The position numbers and the translations under genes are program-made. The notes beneath the pieces were generated by a model. It ran no database searches. It saw nothing but the letters and a program-made list of their open reading frames with translations, and was not told the origin of the DNA. A stretch of 64,000 nt of DNA from assembly GCF_002794255.1 (NCBI RefSeq), contig NZ_PGGW01000066.1:62001-126000 (forward strand). The letters run 5' to 3'. Source of the stretch: Streptomyces carminius (GTDB lineage: Bacteria; Actinomycetota; Actinomycetes; Streptomycetales; Streptomycetaceae). Below, in pieces: positions 8,061-15,248 of the stretch (the stretch's first letter is position 1; every line of letters starts with the position of its first letter).

Positions 8061-8666
8061 GTGTCTGATGAACTGTCCTCCGTCATAGCCGCCACCGCCC
8101 GGTGGCTGGTCCGGTCCTACCCCACCGCCGACGGCGTCTTCAGCGCGGCCCTGGCCGAGGCCCAGGCGCGGCAGGCCGTCACGGTGGCGGCGTGGCTGCG
8201 CTACCCGACCCCGCTGGACGCCGCACTGGTCGTGGTGGCGGGACCGGGCGGCGCCCGGCGGCTGGACCGGATCACCGGCTCGGCGCCCCCGGAGACCGGG
8301 GAGCGGGCGGAGGCCGCCGGGCTGTCGTGGATCCCCGCGCCCCGGGACCCCGGCGACGACGGGGACGCCTGGCGCACCTGGGTGGACGAGGTCCTGGCGA
8401 GCTGGGCCGCCTGTCTGCTGACCTCGCCCCGGCTGGCGCGGGAGGCGGCGGCCGCCGCCTCCCGCGGCGAGCACGCCCGCGGCCTGGCCGTCGACTTCCG
8501 GAGGCTGACCGCGCCCGACGAGTACGACCGGCGGGCCGCCCCCCTGCTGCGGCACCCGGATCTGCTGGCACCGGTCGCCGGGCTGCACCGCGCCGAGTTC
8601 CTGCGGTGCCTGCGCTCCCTGCGGGGCCCGGAGGTCCCGGAGGCCGGGGCCGCGCCGACCGGGTGA
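8061..8666 (+). CDS. Unknown 201-residue protein
   Basis: I do not recognise the family. The frame has normal amino-acid composition and third-position GC bias: TARWLVRSYPTADGVFSAAL, then AAWLRYPTPLDAALVVVAGP, then DAWRTWVDEVLASWAACLLT, suggesting a soluble alpha/beta protein with Trp-rich helices. No signal peptide, transmembrane segment or metal motif is visible. The start is uncertain: GTG 8061 lacks a clear ribosome-binding site. It is convergent with, and only 27 bp from, the receiver gene on the other strand. It could be a Streptomyces-specific conserved hypothetical. Confidence 0.55.
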   Translation: MSDELSSVIAATARWLVRSYPTADGVFSAALAEAQARQAVTVAAWLRYPTPLDAALVVVAGPGGARRLDRITGSAPPETGERAEAAGLSWIPAPRDPGDDGDAWRTWVDEVLASWAACLLTSPRLAREAAAAASRGEHARGLAVDFRRLTAPDEYDRRAAPLLRHPDLLAPVAGLHRAEFLRCLRSLRGPEVPEAGAAPTG

Positions 8667-8693
8667 ACCGCCGGGCGCGCGTCCGGCCGGCGC

Positions 8694-9134
8694 TCAGCGG
8701 CCCGGCAGCCGCACCACGGTGACGAAGAACTCGTCGATCTGGCGGACCGCGGAGATGAACTGCTCCAGGTCGACCGGTTTGGTGACATAGGCGTTGGCGT
8801 GCAGCCGGTAGCTGCGCAGCACGTCCTCCTCGGCCGAGGAGGTGGTCAGCACCACGACGGGGATGACGCACAGGTCCGGGTCGGACTTGATCCGGGCCAG
8901 CACCTCCCGCCCGTCGTACTTCGGCAGGTTCAGGTCGAGCAGGATCAGGTCGGGGCGGGCGGCACCGGTGTGCCTGCCCCGGCGGTAGAGGAAGTCCAGC
9001 GCCTCCTGGCCGTCCCGGACCACGTGCAGGACGTTGCGGATCTTGTTGTCCGCGAACGCCTCCCGGGTGATCAGCACGTCTCCCGGATCGTCCTCGACGA
9101 GCAGGATCTCGATGGGGGTGGCGGCGGCGGTCAC
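8694..9134 (-). CDS. Rcp1-like single-domain response regulator
   Basis: 146-residue stand-alone receiver. The acidic pair is in ILLVEDDPGD (Asp15/16), the phospho-acceptor is Asp67 in LILLDLNLPKYDG, and Lys119 is in YVTKPVDLEQF. The insert DFLYRRGRHTGAARP is characteristic of Rcp1-type partners of phytochrome-like kinases. The GTG start overlaps the TGA of the upstream kinase (GTGA), so the two are translationally coupled and Asp67 is presumably the kinase's target. There is no output domain, so it must act by protein interaction. Confidence 0.9.
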   Translation of the reverse strand: MTAAATPIEILLVEDDPGDVLITREAFADNKIRNVLHVVRDGQEALDFLYRRGRHTGAARPDLILLDLNLPKYDGREVLARIKSDPDLCVIPVVVLTTSSAEEDVLRSYRLHANAYVTKPVDLEQFISAVRQIDEFFVTVVRLPGR

Positions 9135-10882
9135 GCTGGTGCTCCAGGGGGCGGTGCCGTGCCCGGCCCGTCGGGCCGGGGCTCGGGGACGGACGGGGAC
9201 GATGACGGGGGAAGGGCCGGCGAGGGGGGCTCGGGCCGCGGTGCGGGAGGCCGGGCGGCGGGCAGCGTGAAACTGATCCGGGCGCCCTCGGCGCGGTCGG
9301 TGTCCAGTTCGATGCGGCCGCCGTGCTGCTCGACGATCTTCCGGCACAGGGCGAGCCCTATGCCGGTGCCCTCGTACTCCTCCCGGCTGTGCAGCCGCTG
9401 GAAGATCACGAAGATCTTCTCGGCGAACTCCGGGGGCACGCCGATGCCGTTGTCCGCCACGCCCAGCAGCCACCGGCCGTCCCGCTCCCGGGCGGTCACG
9501 GTGATCCGCGGCGGCCGGGCGGGGTGGCGGAACTTCACCGCGTTGCCGATCAGGTTCTGCCACAGCATGGTGAGCGTGGTCGGGTCGCCGATCACCTCGG
9601 GGAGCCGGCCGGGACGCTCGATCCGGGCGCCGGACTCCTCGATCGCGGCGGCGAGATTGGCCAGGGCGCGGTCGAGCGCCGCGTCCAGCGGCACCGTGCG
9701 GGGCTCCTCACCGGCCCGGCCCACCCGGGAGAAGGCGAGCAGGTCGTTGATCAACACCTGCATACGGGTGGCGCCGTCGACGGCGAAGTCGATGTACTGC
9801 CTGCCGCGCTCGTCCAGCACCTCGCCGTAGCGCCGTTCCAGCAACTGGCAGAAGGCAGCCACCTTCCGCAGCGGTTCCTGCAGGTCGTGGGAGGCGACAT
9901 AGGCGAACTGCTCCAGCTCCGCGTTGGAGCGGCGCAGTTCGGCGGCCTGCGCGTCGAGGTCGGCGGCCTGCCGGGCGAGCAGCTCCTCGCGGGAGCGGGT
10001 GGCCTCCAGCTCTTCGACGATGCGCCGCCGCATGTCCTCCACGGCGGCGCTCACGGCCCGCAGGTCGGAGGGGCCGTGGGAGCGGATACGCCGCTCGAAG
10101 GCGCCGCCGGCCACCCGCCGCGAGGCGACGCGCAGTCTGCGCAGCGGGCGCTCCACCATGCGGTTGAGCAGCACCGCCAGCGCGACGCCCGTGCCGATGA
10201 AGGCGGCCAGCATGACGCCGAAGGTCCAGTCCCGCAGCCGGCGTATCTCGAGCAGCTCGGCCCGCCCGGCGTCGCGGGCCTCGTCGAAGTGCCGGTTCTG
10301 GACGTCGAACAGGGCGCGCAGCCCGTCGAACTGCCGGCGGCTCTCCTGCAGTGCCTGACCGTCCCGGCTGATGTCCTCGTCCTTCTGCACCCGCTCGATC
10401 AGCGGTTCGGCCTGCATGCGCCGCCACTGCCGCGCCCCGCCCGACACGGCGGCGAGGTCATCGGCCAGCTCCCGGTCGGGGGCCACCAGGGGCCGCAGCT
10501 CCGCGAGGAGCCGCCGCTCGTCGCGGACGCCCTGGTCGTAGGGCTCCAGGAACTGCTCGTCCCCGCTGAGCGCGTAGCCGCGCACCGCGGTCTCCTGGTC
10601 GAGCAGGGCCGCCTGGAGCTGGGAGGCGGCGCTCTGCGCGGGCTGGATGCGGCCGGCCAGGTCGTCGGAGCGCTCCACGGTGCGGGAGAGGAGCTCCGCG
10701 CCGACCATCGCGCAGCCGATGACGAGCAGCAGCATCACCGACAGCACCAGACGGACCCAGTCCTGGACGGTCAGCCGCCCGACCAGACCGCGGTCCGTGT
10801 TCCTGGGTTCCTCGGGCTCCCGGTGCTCCCTGGGCTCCCGGGCCTCCCGCCGTTCCCGCGCCGCGGCGGAGGCCCGCCTCAC
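9131..10882 (-). CDS. CHASE3-type membrane sensor histidine kinase
   Basis: 583 residues. A charged cytoplasmic start (residues 1-35, rich in REPRE repeats) is followed by TM1 at about 43-62. A CHASE3-like extracytoplasmic domain follows (ALLDQETAVRGYALSGDEQF, about 91-111, is the signature), then TM2 at about 219-239 and a HAMP domain. The coiled DHp has His332 in FAYVASHDLQEPLRKV. The ATPase has WQNLIGNAVKF, DNGIGV and GTGIGLALCRKI. The HDLQEP form groups it with kinases that signal to Rcp1-like receivers, such as the next gene. The GTG at 10882 overlaps the phosphatase stop (GTGA). The C-terminal 50 residues are Pro-rich. Confidence 0.9.
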   Translation of the reverse strand: MRRASAAARERREAREPREHREPEEPRNTDRGLVGRLTVQDWVRLVLSVMLLLVIGCAMVGAELLSRTVERSDDLAGRIQPAQSAASQLQAALLDQETAVRGYALSGDEQFLEPYDQGVRDERRLLAELRPLVAPDRELADDLAAVSGGARQWRRMQAEPLIERVQKDEDISRDGQALQESRRQFDGLRALFDVQNRHFDEARDAGRAELLEIRRLRDWTFGVMLAAFIGTGVALAVLLNRMVERPLRRLRVASRRVAGGAFERRIRSHGPSDLRAVSAAVEDMRRRIVEELEATRSREELLARQAADLDAQAAELRRSNAELEQFAYVASHDLQEPLRKVAAFCQLLERRYGEVLDERGRQYIDFAVDGATRMQVLINDLLAFSRVGRAGEEPRTVPLDAALDRALANLAAAIEESGARIERPGRLPEVIGDPTTLTMLWQNLIGNAVKFRHPARPPRITVTARERDGRWLLGVADNGIGVPPEFAEKIFVIFQRLHSREEYEGTGIGLALCRKIVEQHGGRIELDTDRAEGARISFTLPAARPPAPRPEPPSPALPPSSSPSVPEPRPDGPGTAPPPGAPA

Positions 10883-12123
10883 GGCGCGGACTCCCCCCAG
10901 CCGAGCTGGACGACGGCGACATCGTCGGCGAGACCGCCGTACGCGGCGGCGGCCGCGGTCGCCTCGTCCACCAGGGCGTCGACGAAGGCCCGGGCGGGCA
11001 GGGCGGCATGGCGCCGGGCGAGCTCCAGCAGCCCCTCCTCGCCGAGCCGCCGGTCCGGCTGTACCCGGCCCTCGAACAGGCCGTCGGTGAAGAGCACCAC
11101 GGCCGCGTCCGCGGGCAGCGGCAGAGTGCTCTCCACCCAGTGGGAGGCGCCGGGCACCAGGCCGAGCGCCGGACCGCCCTTGGGCTCCTCCCAGCGCACC
11201 TCGCCCCGCGAGCGGACCAGCATGCCGTGGTGCCCGGCGCGCACCACGCGCACCGAGCGGCGGCCGGGCGGCAGGGAGAGCGCGGTGAGGGTGGCGAACA
11301 CCTCCGCCTCCGACCGCTCGGCCACGGCGATCTGCTCCAGCAACCGGGCCAGCTCCGGCCCGGTGGTGCCGCACAGCACCGCCGTACGCCAGGCGACGCG
11401 CAGGCACACCCCCAGCGCGGCCTCGGCCGCGCCGTGCCCCGAGACATCGCCGATCACGGCGTGCACGGTGCCGTCCGGGGTCTGCACCACGTCGTAGAAG
11501 TCCCCGCCGAGCAGGGACTGGGTGCGGCCCGGCTCGTACCGGGCGGTCACCCGCACCTCGTCGGTGTGCAGCAGGGGGACCGGCAGCAGGCCGCGCTCCA
11601 GCCGCGCGTTCTCCTGGGCGCGCAGCCGGCCGGCCTGGAGGTCGGAGGCCGCCTGCTCGACCTGCTTGCGCTGCAGGGCGTAGCGGACGGCCCGGTTGAG
11701 CAGCTCCGGGTCCAGCCGGCCCTTGACCAGGTAGTCCTGCGCGCCCGCGGCGACGGCGGCCAGCCCGGCCTCGCTCTCGGCCAGCCCGGTGAGGACCACG
11801 ACGGCCGCGTGCGGCGCCCCGGCCAGGATCCGGGTGACCCCGTCGAAGCCCTGGGCGTCCGGCAGGTGCAGGTCCAGCAGGACGCAGACGGAACCGGCCC
11901 GGTCGGCCAGCACCTCCTGCGCCTCCGCCACCGTACGGCACCAGGTCAGCTCGGCCTCCAGCCCGCAGTCGGAGAGCAGTTCCTCGACCAGCAGCGCGTC
12001 CCCCGCGTCGTCCTCCACGAGCAGCAGGAGGGCGCTGTCGCGGCCCCGGGCCGCGCGGTCGGTGCCACCGATCGCCCTGCCCCGGAACGTCTGCGCCCCG
12101 GCCGTGTCCGTCAGCCGTTCCAC
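10879..12123 (-). CDS. Receiver-PP2C (RsbU-type) phosphatase
   Basis: 414 residues: a receiver domain at about 25-145 (LLLVEDDAGDALLVEELL; VCVLLDLHLPDAQGFDGV with the phospho-acceptor Asp; DYLVKGRLDPELL with the Lys), a coiled linker, and a SpoIIE/PP2C domain (LGGDFYDVVQTPDGTVHAVI, GDVSGHGAAEAALG, VRAGHHGMLV, VVLFTDGLFEGR) retaining the metal-binding aspartates. Such proteins dephosphorylate anti-anti-sigma factors in partner-switching pathways. I chose GTG 12123, with GGAGGG nearby, over ATG 12180, which has no ribosome-binding site. It is first gene of a three-gene coupled operon with the kinase and the Rcp1-like receiver. Confidence 0.88.
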   Translation of the reverse strand: MERLTDTAGAQTFRGRAIGGTDRAARGRDSALLLLVEDDAGDALLVEELLSDCGLEAELTWCRTVAEAQEVLADRAGSVCVLLDLHLPDAQGFDGVTRILAGAPHAAVVVLTGLAESEAGLAAVAAGAQDYLVKGRLDPELLNRAVRYALQRKQVEQAASDLQAGRLRAQENARLERGLLPVPLLHTDEVRVTARYEPGRTQSLLGGDFYDVVQTPDGTVHAVIGDVSGHGAAEAALGVCLRVAWRTAVLCGTTGPELARLLEQIAVAERSEAEVFATLTALSLPPGRRSVRVVRAGHHGMLVRSRGEVRWEEPKGGPALGLVPGASHWVESTLPLPADAAVVLFTDGLFEGRVQPDRRLGEEGLLELARRHAALPARAFVDALVDEATAAAAAYGGLADDVAVVQLGWGESAP

Positions 12124-12228
12124 CGCTCCCCACCCTCCGCCGTCGTCGCGCGACAAGAGTCCGCGCGGACAACGAAGCATATTGCGGGGCCCGGCGCCAC
12201 AGCCGGTGGGATGCGGATTCGCCGGGGA

Positions 12229-12658
12229 TCACCCTACGACGGTGAAGGGGCGCGTGGTGCCGGAGAACGCGCGGACGCCGCCCAGCAGGATCCTGGCGTC
12301 GCCGTGGTAGCGGCCGGGGGCGGCGGCGGCCGGGACGTCCAGCACCACGGGCGGCTGGGGGGAGAGGGCGGCGCCGGAGAGGTCGGGCGGGGGAGTGCCG
12401 GCGGGCAGCTCCGTCCCGTCGCGCAGGGCGCGCGCCGGCCGGTCCGCCGTCTGCCGGAGGGCGGGGAGCCGCCGGCGGCCGAAGAGGGTGCTGCCGCCCT
12501 CGTAGTGCTGGGCGTCGTACTCCTCGGGAGTGGCGACGTGGTGGAAGCAGGCGTCGGCGTGGCCCGCCACCAGCACGTCGTCCGGCTCCGAGCCGGTGAC
12601 GGCGGCGACGGTGCGGCGCAGCCGCACCGTCGCCGCCGGACAGCCGGGTGCCGGAGCG
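12229..12658 (-). pseudogene. Neutral ceramidase remnant (C-terminal fragments)
   Basis: The translated stretch DDVLVAGHADACFHHVATPE...EEYDAQHYEGGSTLFG matches the conserved end of the neutral ceramidase catalytic domain. Next comes LPAGTPPPDLSGAALSPQPP and, immediately after, RILLGGVRAFSGTTRPFTVV, the extreme C-terminus of that family. The ~500-residue N-terminal part is absent, and the Ig-like region between LDVPAA and the last ~30 residues appears deleted. The stretch starts right after the stop of aac(2') on the same strand and has no plausible start of its own. Judgement is from family memory; an alignment would settle the deletion points. Confidence 0.6.
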
Positions 12659-13264
12659 CTACCAGAGGTCCCCGTCCCGCCAGTCGCAGACCAGTTCCCC
12701 GGTGAGGTCCACACGGGCCGCCACCGGCAGGACGAACACCCCGCCGTCGTCCTCCCCGGTGCGCACCACGCCACCGGGGGTGAGCGCCAGGGTGGGACCC
12801 TGCCAACGCAGCCAGCCGCGGGCCGCGTAGAACCCCAGCGCCTCCTCGGAGGAACTCAGCGCCCCCAGCTCGTACGCGCCGCGCACCGCCTCCTCCAGCG
12901 CCGCCAGCACCGCGGCGCCGTAGCCGAGTCCGCGCCGGTCCGCGCGCACCCCGACCCCCTCCACGTAGCCCGTCCGCAGCGCCCGCCCACCGTGCAGCAG
13001 CCGCCGCTGGACCAGCGAACCGTGGGCGACGAGCCGCCCGGCCACCCGGCCGTCCCGGCCCCTCCCGCCCTCCGGGGCGCCTCCGCCCTCCAGGACCAGG
13101 GCGTGCACACCGCCGAGGGTGTGGTCCCAGTCGTGGTCGCCGAAGTCCCCCTCGAAGACCTCCTCCAGCAGGGCCCGTACCGCCGCGCGGTCGGCGGCGC
13201 CCAGGGCGGCGGTGTGCAGGACGCGCACGACGGGGTCGCCGTACTCCGGTTCCGTGTCTGTCAT
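12659..13264 (-). CDS. aac(2')-I: Aminoglycoside 2'-N-acetyltransferase, AAC(2')-I type
   Basis: 201-residue GNAT enzyme. Segments match the mycobacterial AAC(2')-I family closely: DHDWDHTLGGVHALVLEGGG, SLVQRRLLHGGRALRTGYVE, VGVRADRRGLGYGAAVLAAL, GAYELGALSSSEEALGFYAA and the C-terminal LVCDWRDGDLW. The family acetylates the 2'-amino group of aminoglycosides from acetyl-CoA and may have native cell-wall substrates. Relative to the ~181-residue mycobacterial enzyme there is an insert (PEGGRGRDGRVAGR) before SLVQRR. ATG 13264 is chosen because the next upstream ATG (13273) abuts the only purine-rich ribosome-binding site. The residues following the stop belong to a ceramidase remnant. Confidence 0.85.
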   Translation of the reverse strand: MTDTEPEYGDPVVRVLHTAALGAADRAAVRALLEEVFEGDFGDHDWDHTLGGVHALVLEGGGAPEGGRGRDGRVAGRLVAHGSLVQRRLLHGGRALRTGYVEGVGVRADRRGLGYGAAVLAALEEAVRGAYELGALSSSEEALGFYAARGWLRWQGPTLALTPGGVVRTGEDDGGVFVLPVAARVDLTGELVCDWRDGDLW

Positions 13265-13350
13265 GCGCGCCATCCTGCCGTCACGAAGACGCCGCCCGCC
13301 GCCGCGTTTCCGCGGCGGCGGGCGGCGTGCAGACGCCGGTGCGGCGCCTG

Positions 13351-13533
13351 TCAGTGGTGCCCGCGCCAGCCGCGCTGCCTGCTCGCGCCCTGCCTGGCGC
13401 CGGCGCGCCCGCCGGCCCCGGCACGTCCGCCGGAGCCGCCGAGGAGCTGCTTGGCCTTCGCGGTCAGCTTGCGCCCCATCGGAGTGCGGGCGAACACCGC
13501 GATCTTGGTTGCCTTGCCCATCAGGCCCGCCAC
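13351..13533 (-). CDS. Small basic protein, unknown function
   Basis: 60 residues: a helical start (MAGLMGKATKIAVFARTPMG, then KLTAKAKQLLGG) and a Gly/Arg/Ala-rich tail ending WRGHH. The net charge is strongly positive. GGAGGA lies about 4 nt before the GTG start at 13533. It is divergent from the lacI gene. The helix-plus-basic-tail layout suggests nucleic-acid or membrane contact, which is inference. I cannot name a family. Confidence 0.5.
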   Translation of the reverse strand: MAGLMGKATKIAVFARTPMGRKLTAKAKQLLGGSGGRAGAGGRAGARQGASRQRGWRGHH

Positions 13534-13709
13534 GGTTCCTCCACGTGCTCGTGTGTGCCCTCGGTGATGAGCACACGGCGATCAATGCTCTGCTGTTCTG
13601 CCGTCTACCCCGGAGGAGGCGGGTGATGTCAGGCCACCGCCGCCGCGCCGCCGTCCGATCCTCCCGGAACGGGGAAACGGGGAGCGGGGGCCGGCCACCG
13701 ACCCGTCAC

Positions 13710-13743
13710 GGAACGCGGAACGGCCGCTCCCGCTCCGTGTTCC
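13710..13743. repeat. Inverted repeat upstream of lacI-type gene
   Basis: 14-bp arms (13710-13723 with 13730-13743; 12 of 14 paired) around a 6-nt centre, 20 bp upstream of the likely -10 TAGGAT (13763-13768). A second small palindrome, TTCCGG-G-CCGGAA (13740-13752), overlaps its right edge. Candidate auto-regulatory operator region. Confidence 0.45.
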
Positions 13744-13762
13744 GGGCCGGAACGGCCCCCTC

Positions 13763-13768
13763 TAGGAT
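13763..13768 (+). promoter_or_regulatory. -10 element TAGGAT for lacI-type gene
   Basis: TAGGAT matches the Streptomyces -10 consensus and lies 6 nt before a GTG (13775) that opens a short reading frame running into the lacI start. Confidence 0.5.
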
Positions 13769-13774
13769 GAGCCC

Positions 13775-13813
13775 GTGCGCTGGTGGCCGCGCTGGGAGGG
13801 GGAGTACCGGTGA
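13775..13813 (+). CDS. Possible 12-residue leader peptide of lacI-type gene
   Basis: GTG at the predicted transcription start opens a 12-codon frame (MRWWPRWEGEYR) whose TGA overlaps the GTG start of the downstream regulator by 4 bp (GTGA). Three of the twelve codons are Trp. The arrangement suggests leaderless initiation followed by translational coupling; it could also be chance. Confidence 0.35.
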   Translation: MRWWPRWEGEYR

Positions 13814-14838
13814 AGCGTCCCACGATGGTGGACATCGCCCGTCGCGCGGGGGTGACCAAGAGCGCCGTGTCCTTCGCCCTCAACGGCCGCCCGGGCGTGT
13901 CGGAGGCGACCCGGGCCAGGGTGCTGGCCATCGCGAACGAGCTGGGCTGGCAGCCCAACAGCGCGGCCCGGGCTCTGTCGGACGGCCGGGCCGGTGCCTT
14001 CGGGCTGGTGGTGGACCGGCCGGCCCGCTCCCTGGGCATCGAACCGTTCTTCATGCAACTGGTCTCCGGCATCCAGGACGAGTTGTCCGGCGACGGCACC
14101 TCCCTGCTGTTCACCGTCGCGCCCGACGCCGACGCCGAGACCGCCACCTACCGGGCCTGGTGGGCGCAGCGCAAGGTGGACGGCGTCTTCCTGGTCGACC
14201 TGCGGGTGGACGACCCCCGGGTGGGCGCCCTGGAGGAACTGCGGCTGCCCGCCGTGGTGATCGGCGCCCCCGTCGACTGCGGCGGCCTGCCCGCGGTGTG
14301 GAGCGACGACGCGGTCGCGGTGCGCACCGCCGTGGACCACCTGGCCGACCTCGGCCACCGCTCGATCGCGCATGTGACCGGCCCCGCCGCCCTGCGCCAC
14401 ACCCTCATCCGCACCGAGGCGTTCGACGCCGCGACCGCCGAACGGGGCGTCACCGCGCTGAGCGAGGAGGCCGACTACAGCGGGGAGCGCGGCTTCGCCG
14501 CCACCCGCGCCCTGCTCGCGGGCGCGGAGCGGCCCACCGCGATCCTGTACGACAACGACGTGATGGCCGTCTCCGGACTGAGCGCGGCCCAGAGCCTGGG
14601 ACTGCGCGTACCGGGGGACGTCTCCCTGGTGGCCTGGGACGACTCCCCGCTGTGCGAACTGGTCCACCCCGGGCTGACCGCCCTGCGCCGGGACATCGCC
14701 GCCTACGGCGCCTTGGCGGCCCGCCAGTTGTACGAGGCGGCCGCGGGCCGCCCGGTCGAGCACTGCCTCGCCCCGGCCCCGACGCTGACGGTCCGCCACA
14801 GCACGGGCGCCCCCTCCCGGGACGCCGCGGCGCTCTGA
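13810..14838 (+). CDS. LacI/GalR-family transcriptional regulator
   Basis: 342 residues. N-terminal HTH: TMVDIARRAGVTKSAVSFAL then NGRPGVSEATRARVLAIANE, with the hinge helix PNSAARALSDGR. The ligand-binding half contains VPGDVSLVAWDDSPLCELVH and LRRDIAAYGALAARQL, as in sugar-responsive LacI proteins. GTG 13810 is preferred: GGGAGGGGGA precedes it at good spacing and the conserved HTH begins 4 residues later. No sugar operon is adjacent; downstream (convergent) lies a broken tetR. The 3' end of this gene is duplicated at 16639-16697. Its effector cannot be deduced. Confidence 0.88.
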   Translation: MKRPTMVDIARRAGVTKSAVSFALNGRPGVSEATRARVLAIANELGWQPNSAARALSDGRAGAFGLVVDRPARSLGIEPFFMQLVSGIQDELSGDGTSLLFTVAPDADAETATYRAWWAQRKVDGVFLVDLRVDDPRVGALEELRLPAVVIGAPVDCGGLPAVWSDDAVAVRTAVDHLADLGHRSIAHVTGPAALRHTLIRTEAFDAATAERGVTALSEEADYSGERGFAATRALLAGAERPTAILYDNDVMAVSGLSAAQSLGLRVPGDVSLVAWDDSPLCELVHPGLTALRRDIAAYGALAARQLYEAAAGRPVEHCLAPAPTLTVRHSTGAPSRDAAAL

Positions 14839-14865
14839 CGCCTCCCGGGCCCGCCCCTCACACCT

Positions 14866-15140
14866 CCCCGGGGCGGGGAGCCGGCGAGGCCGCGGTGCAG
14901 CAGGGCGGTTGAGGGTGTCGACGATCTCGTCGTCACCCGCCCGTGGGCCGTGCTCGCCCGCCGTGAGGACGGCGTACCCGAACATCGGGACCACGGCGCC
15001 CACGGCGGCGGCCACGAGCCGGGAGTCGCCGGGTGGTTGCGGCCCTGTTCGCGCATGTACTCCAGGTGTTCCCGCAGGACGGCGGCCCCGGTGTCCAGCG
15101 CGGCTTCCGTGCCGGCCGCCTTCTGCCTGCGCACTCCCAC
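14866..15140 (-). pseudogene. Broken TetR-family regulator gene
   Basis: From GTG 15140 (GGAGGGAG upstream) the frame reads GVRRQKAAGTEAAL, a normal TetR start, then jumps directly to DTGAAVLREHLEYMREQGRN, C-terminal sequence, so the HTH and core are missing. It continues in another frame as VAAAVGAVVPMFGYAVLTAG and DDEIVDTL, then returns to the first frame for TALLHRGLAG. Two compensating frameshifts plus a large internal deletion make this non-functional. It sits divergent from the flavin monooxygenase, the usual position of its repressor. Confidence 0.65.
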
Positions 15141-15197
15141 CGGCGTGCTCCCTCCGGCTCGTATCGACTTGACCGCACTCCAGGCGCCCAACATACT

Positions 15198-15239
15198 GAA
15201 TCGAATTTCACTGAATAGATATTTAGTGAAGTTCGATTC
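15198..15239. promoter_or_regulatory. Long palindromic operator upstream of flavin monooxygenase
   Basis: 18-bp arms (15198-15215 and 15222-15239; 16 of 18 paired) around a 6-nt AT-rich centre. It starts and ends in GAATCGAA/TTCGATTC and contains TTCACTGAA/TTTAGTGAA. It is strikingly AT-rich for this genome, sits directly between the monooxygenase ribosome-binding site and the broken tetR, and is the expected operator for that TetR. Confidence 0.8.
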
Positions 15240-15248
15240 GGAGGATGC

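Noticed and set aside
9131..12232. A continuous 1033-codon open frame on the minus strand as one giant kinase
   Set aside because: Its first ~450 codons are Arg/Pro/Gly-rich shadow sequence of the receiver-PP2C gene in another frame. A GTGA overlap at 10879-10882 marks the true kinase start.
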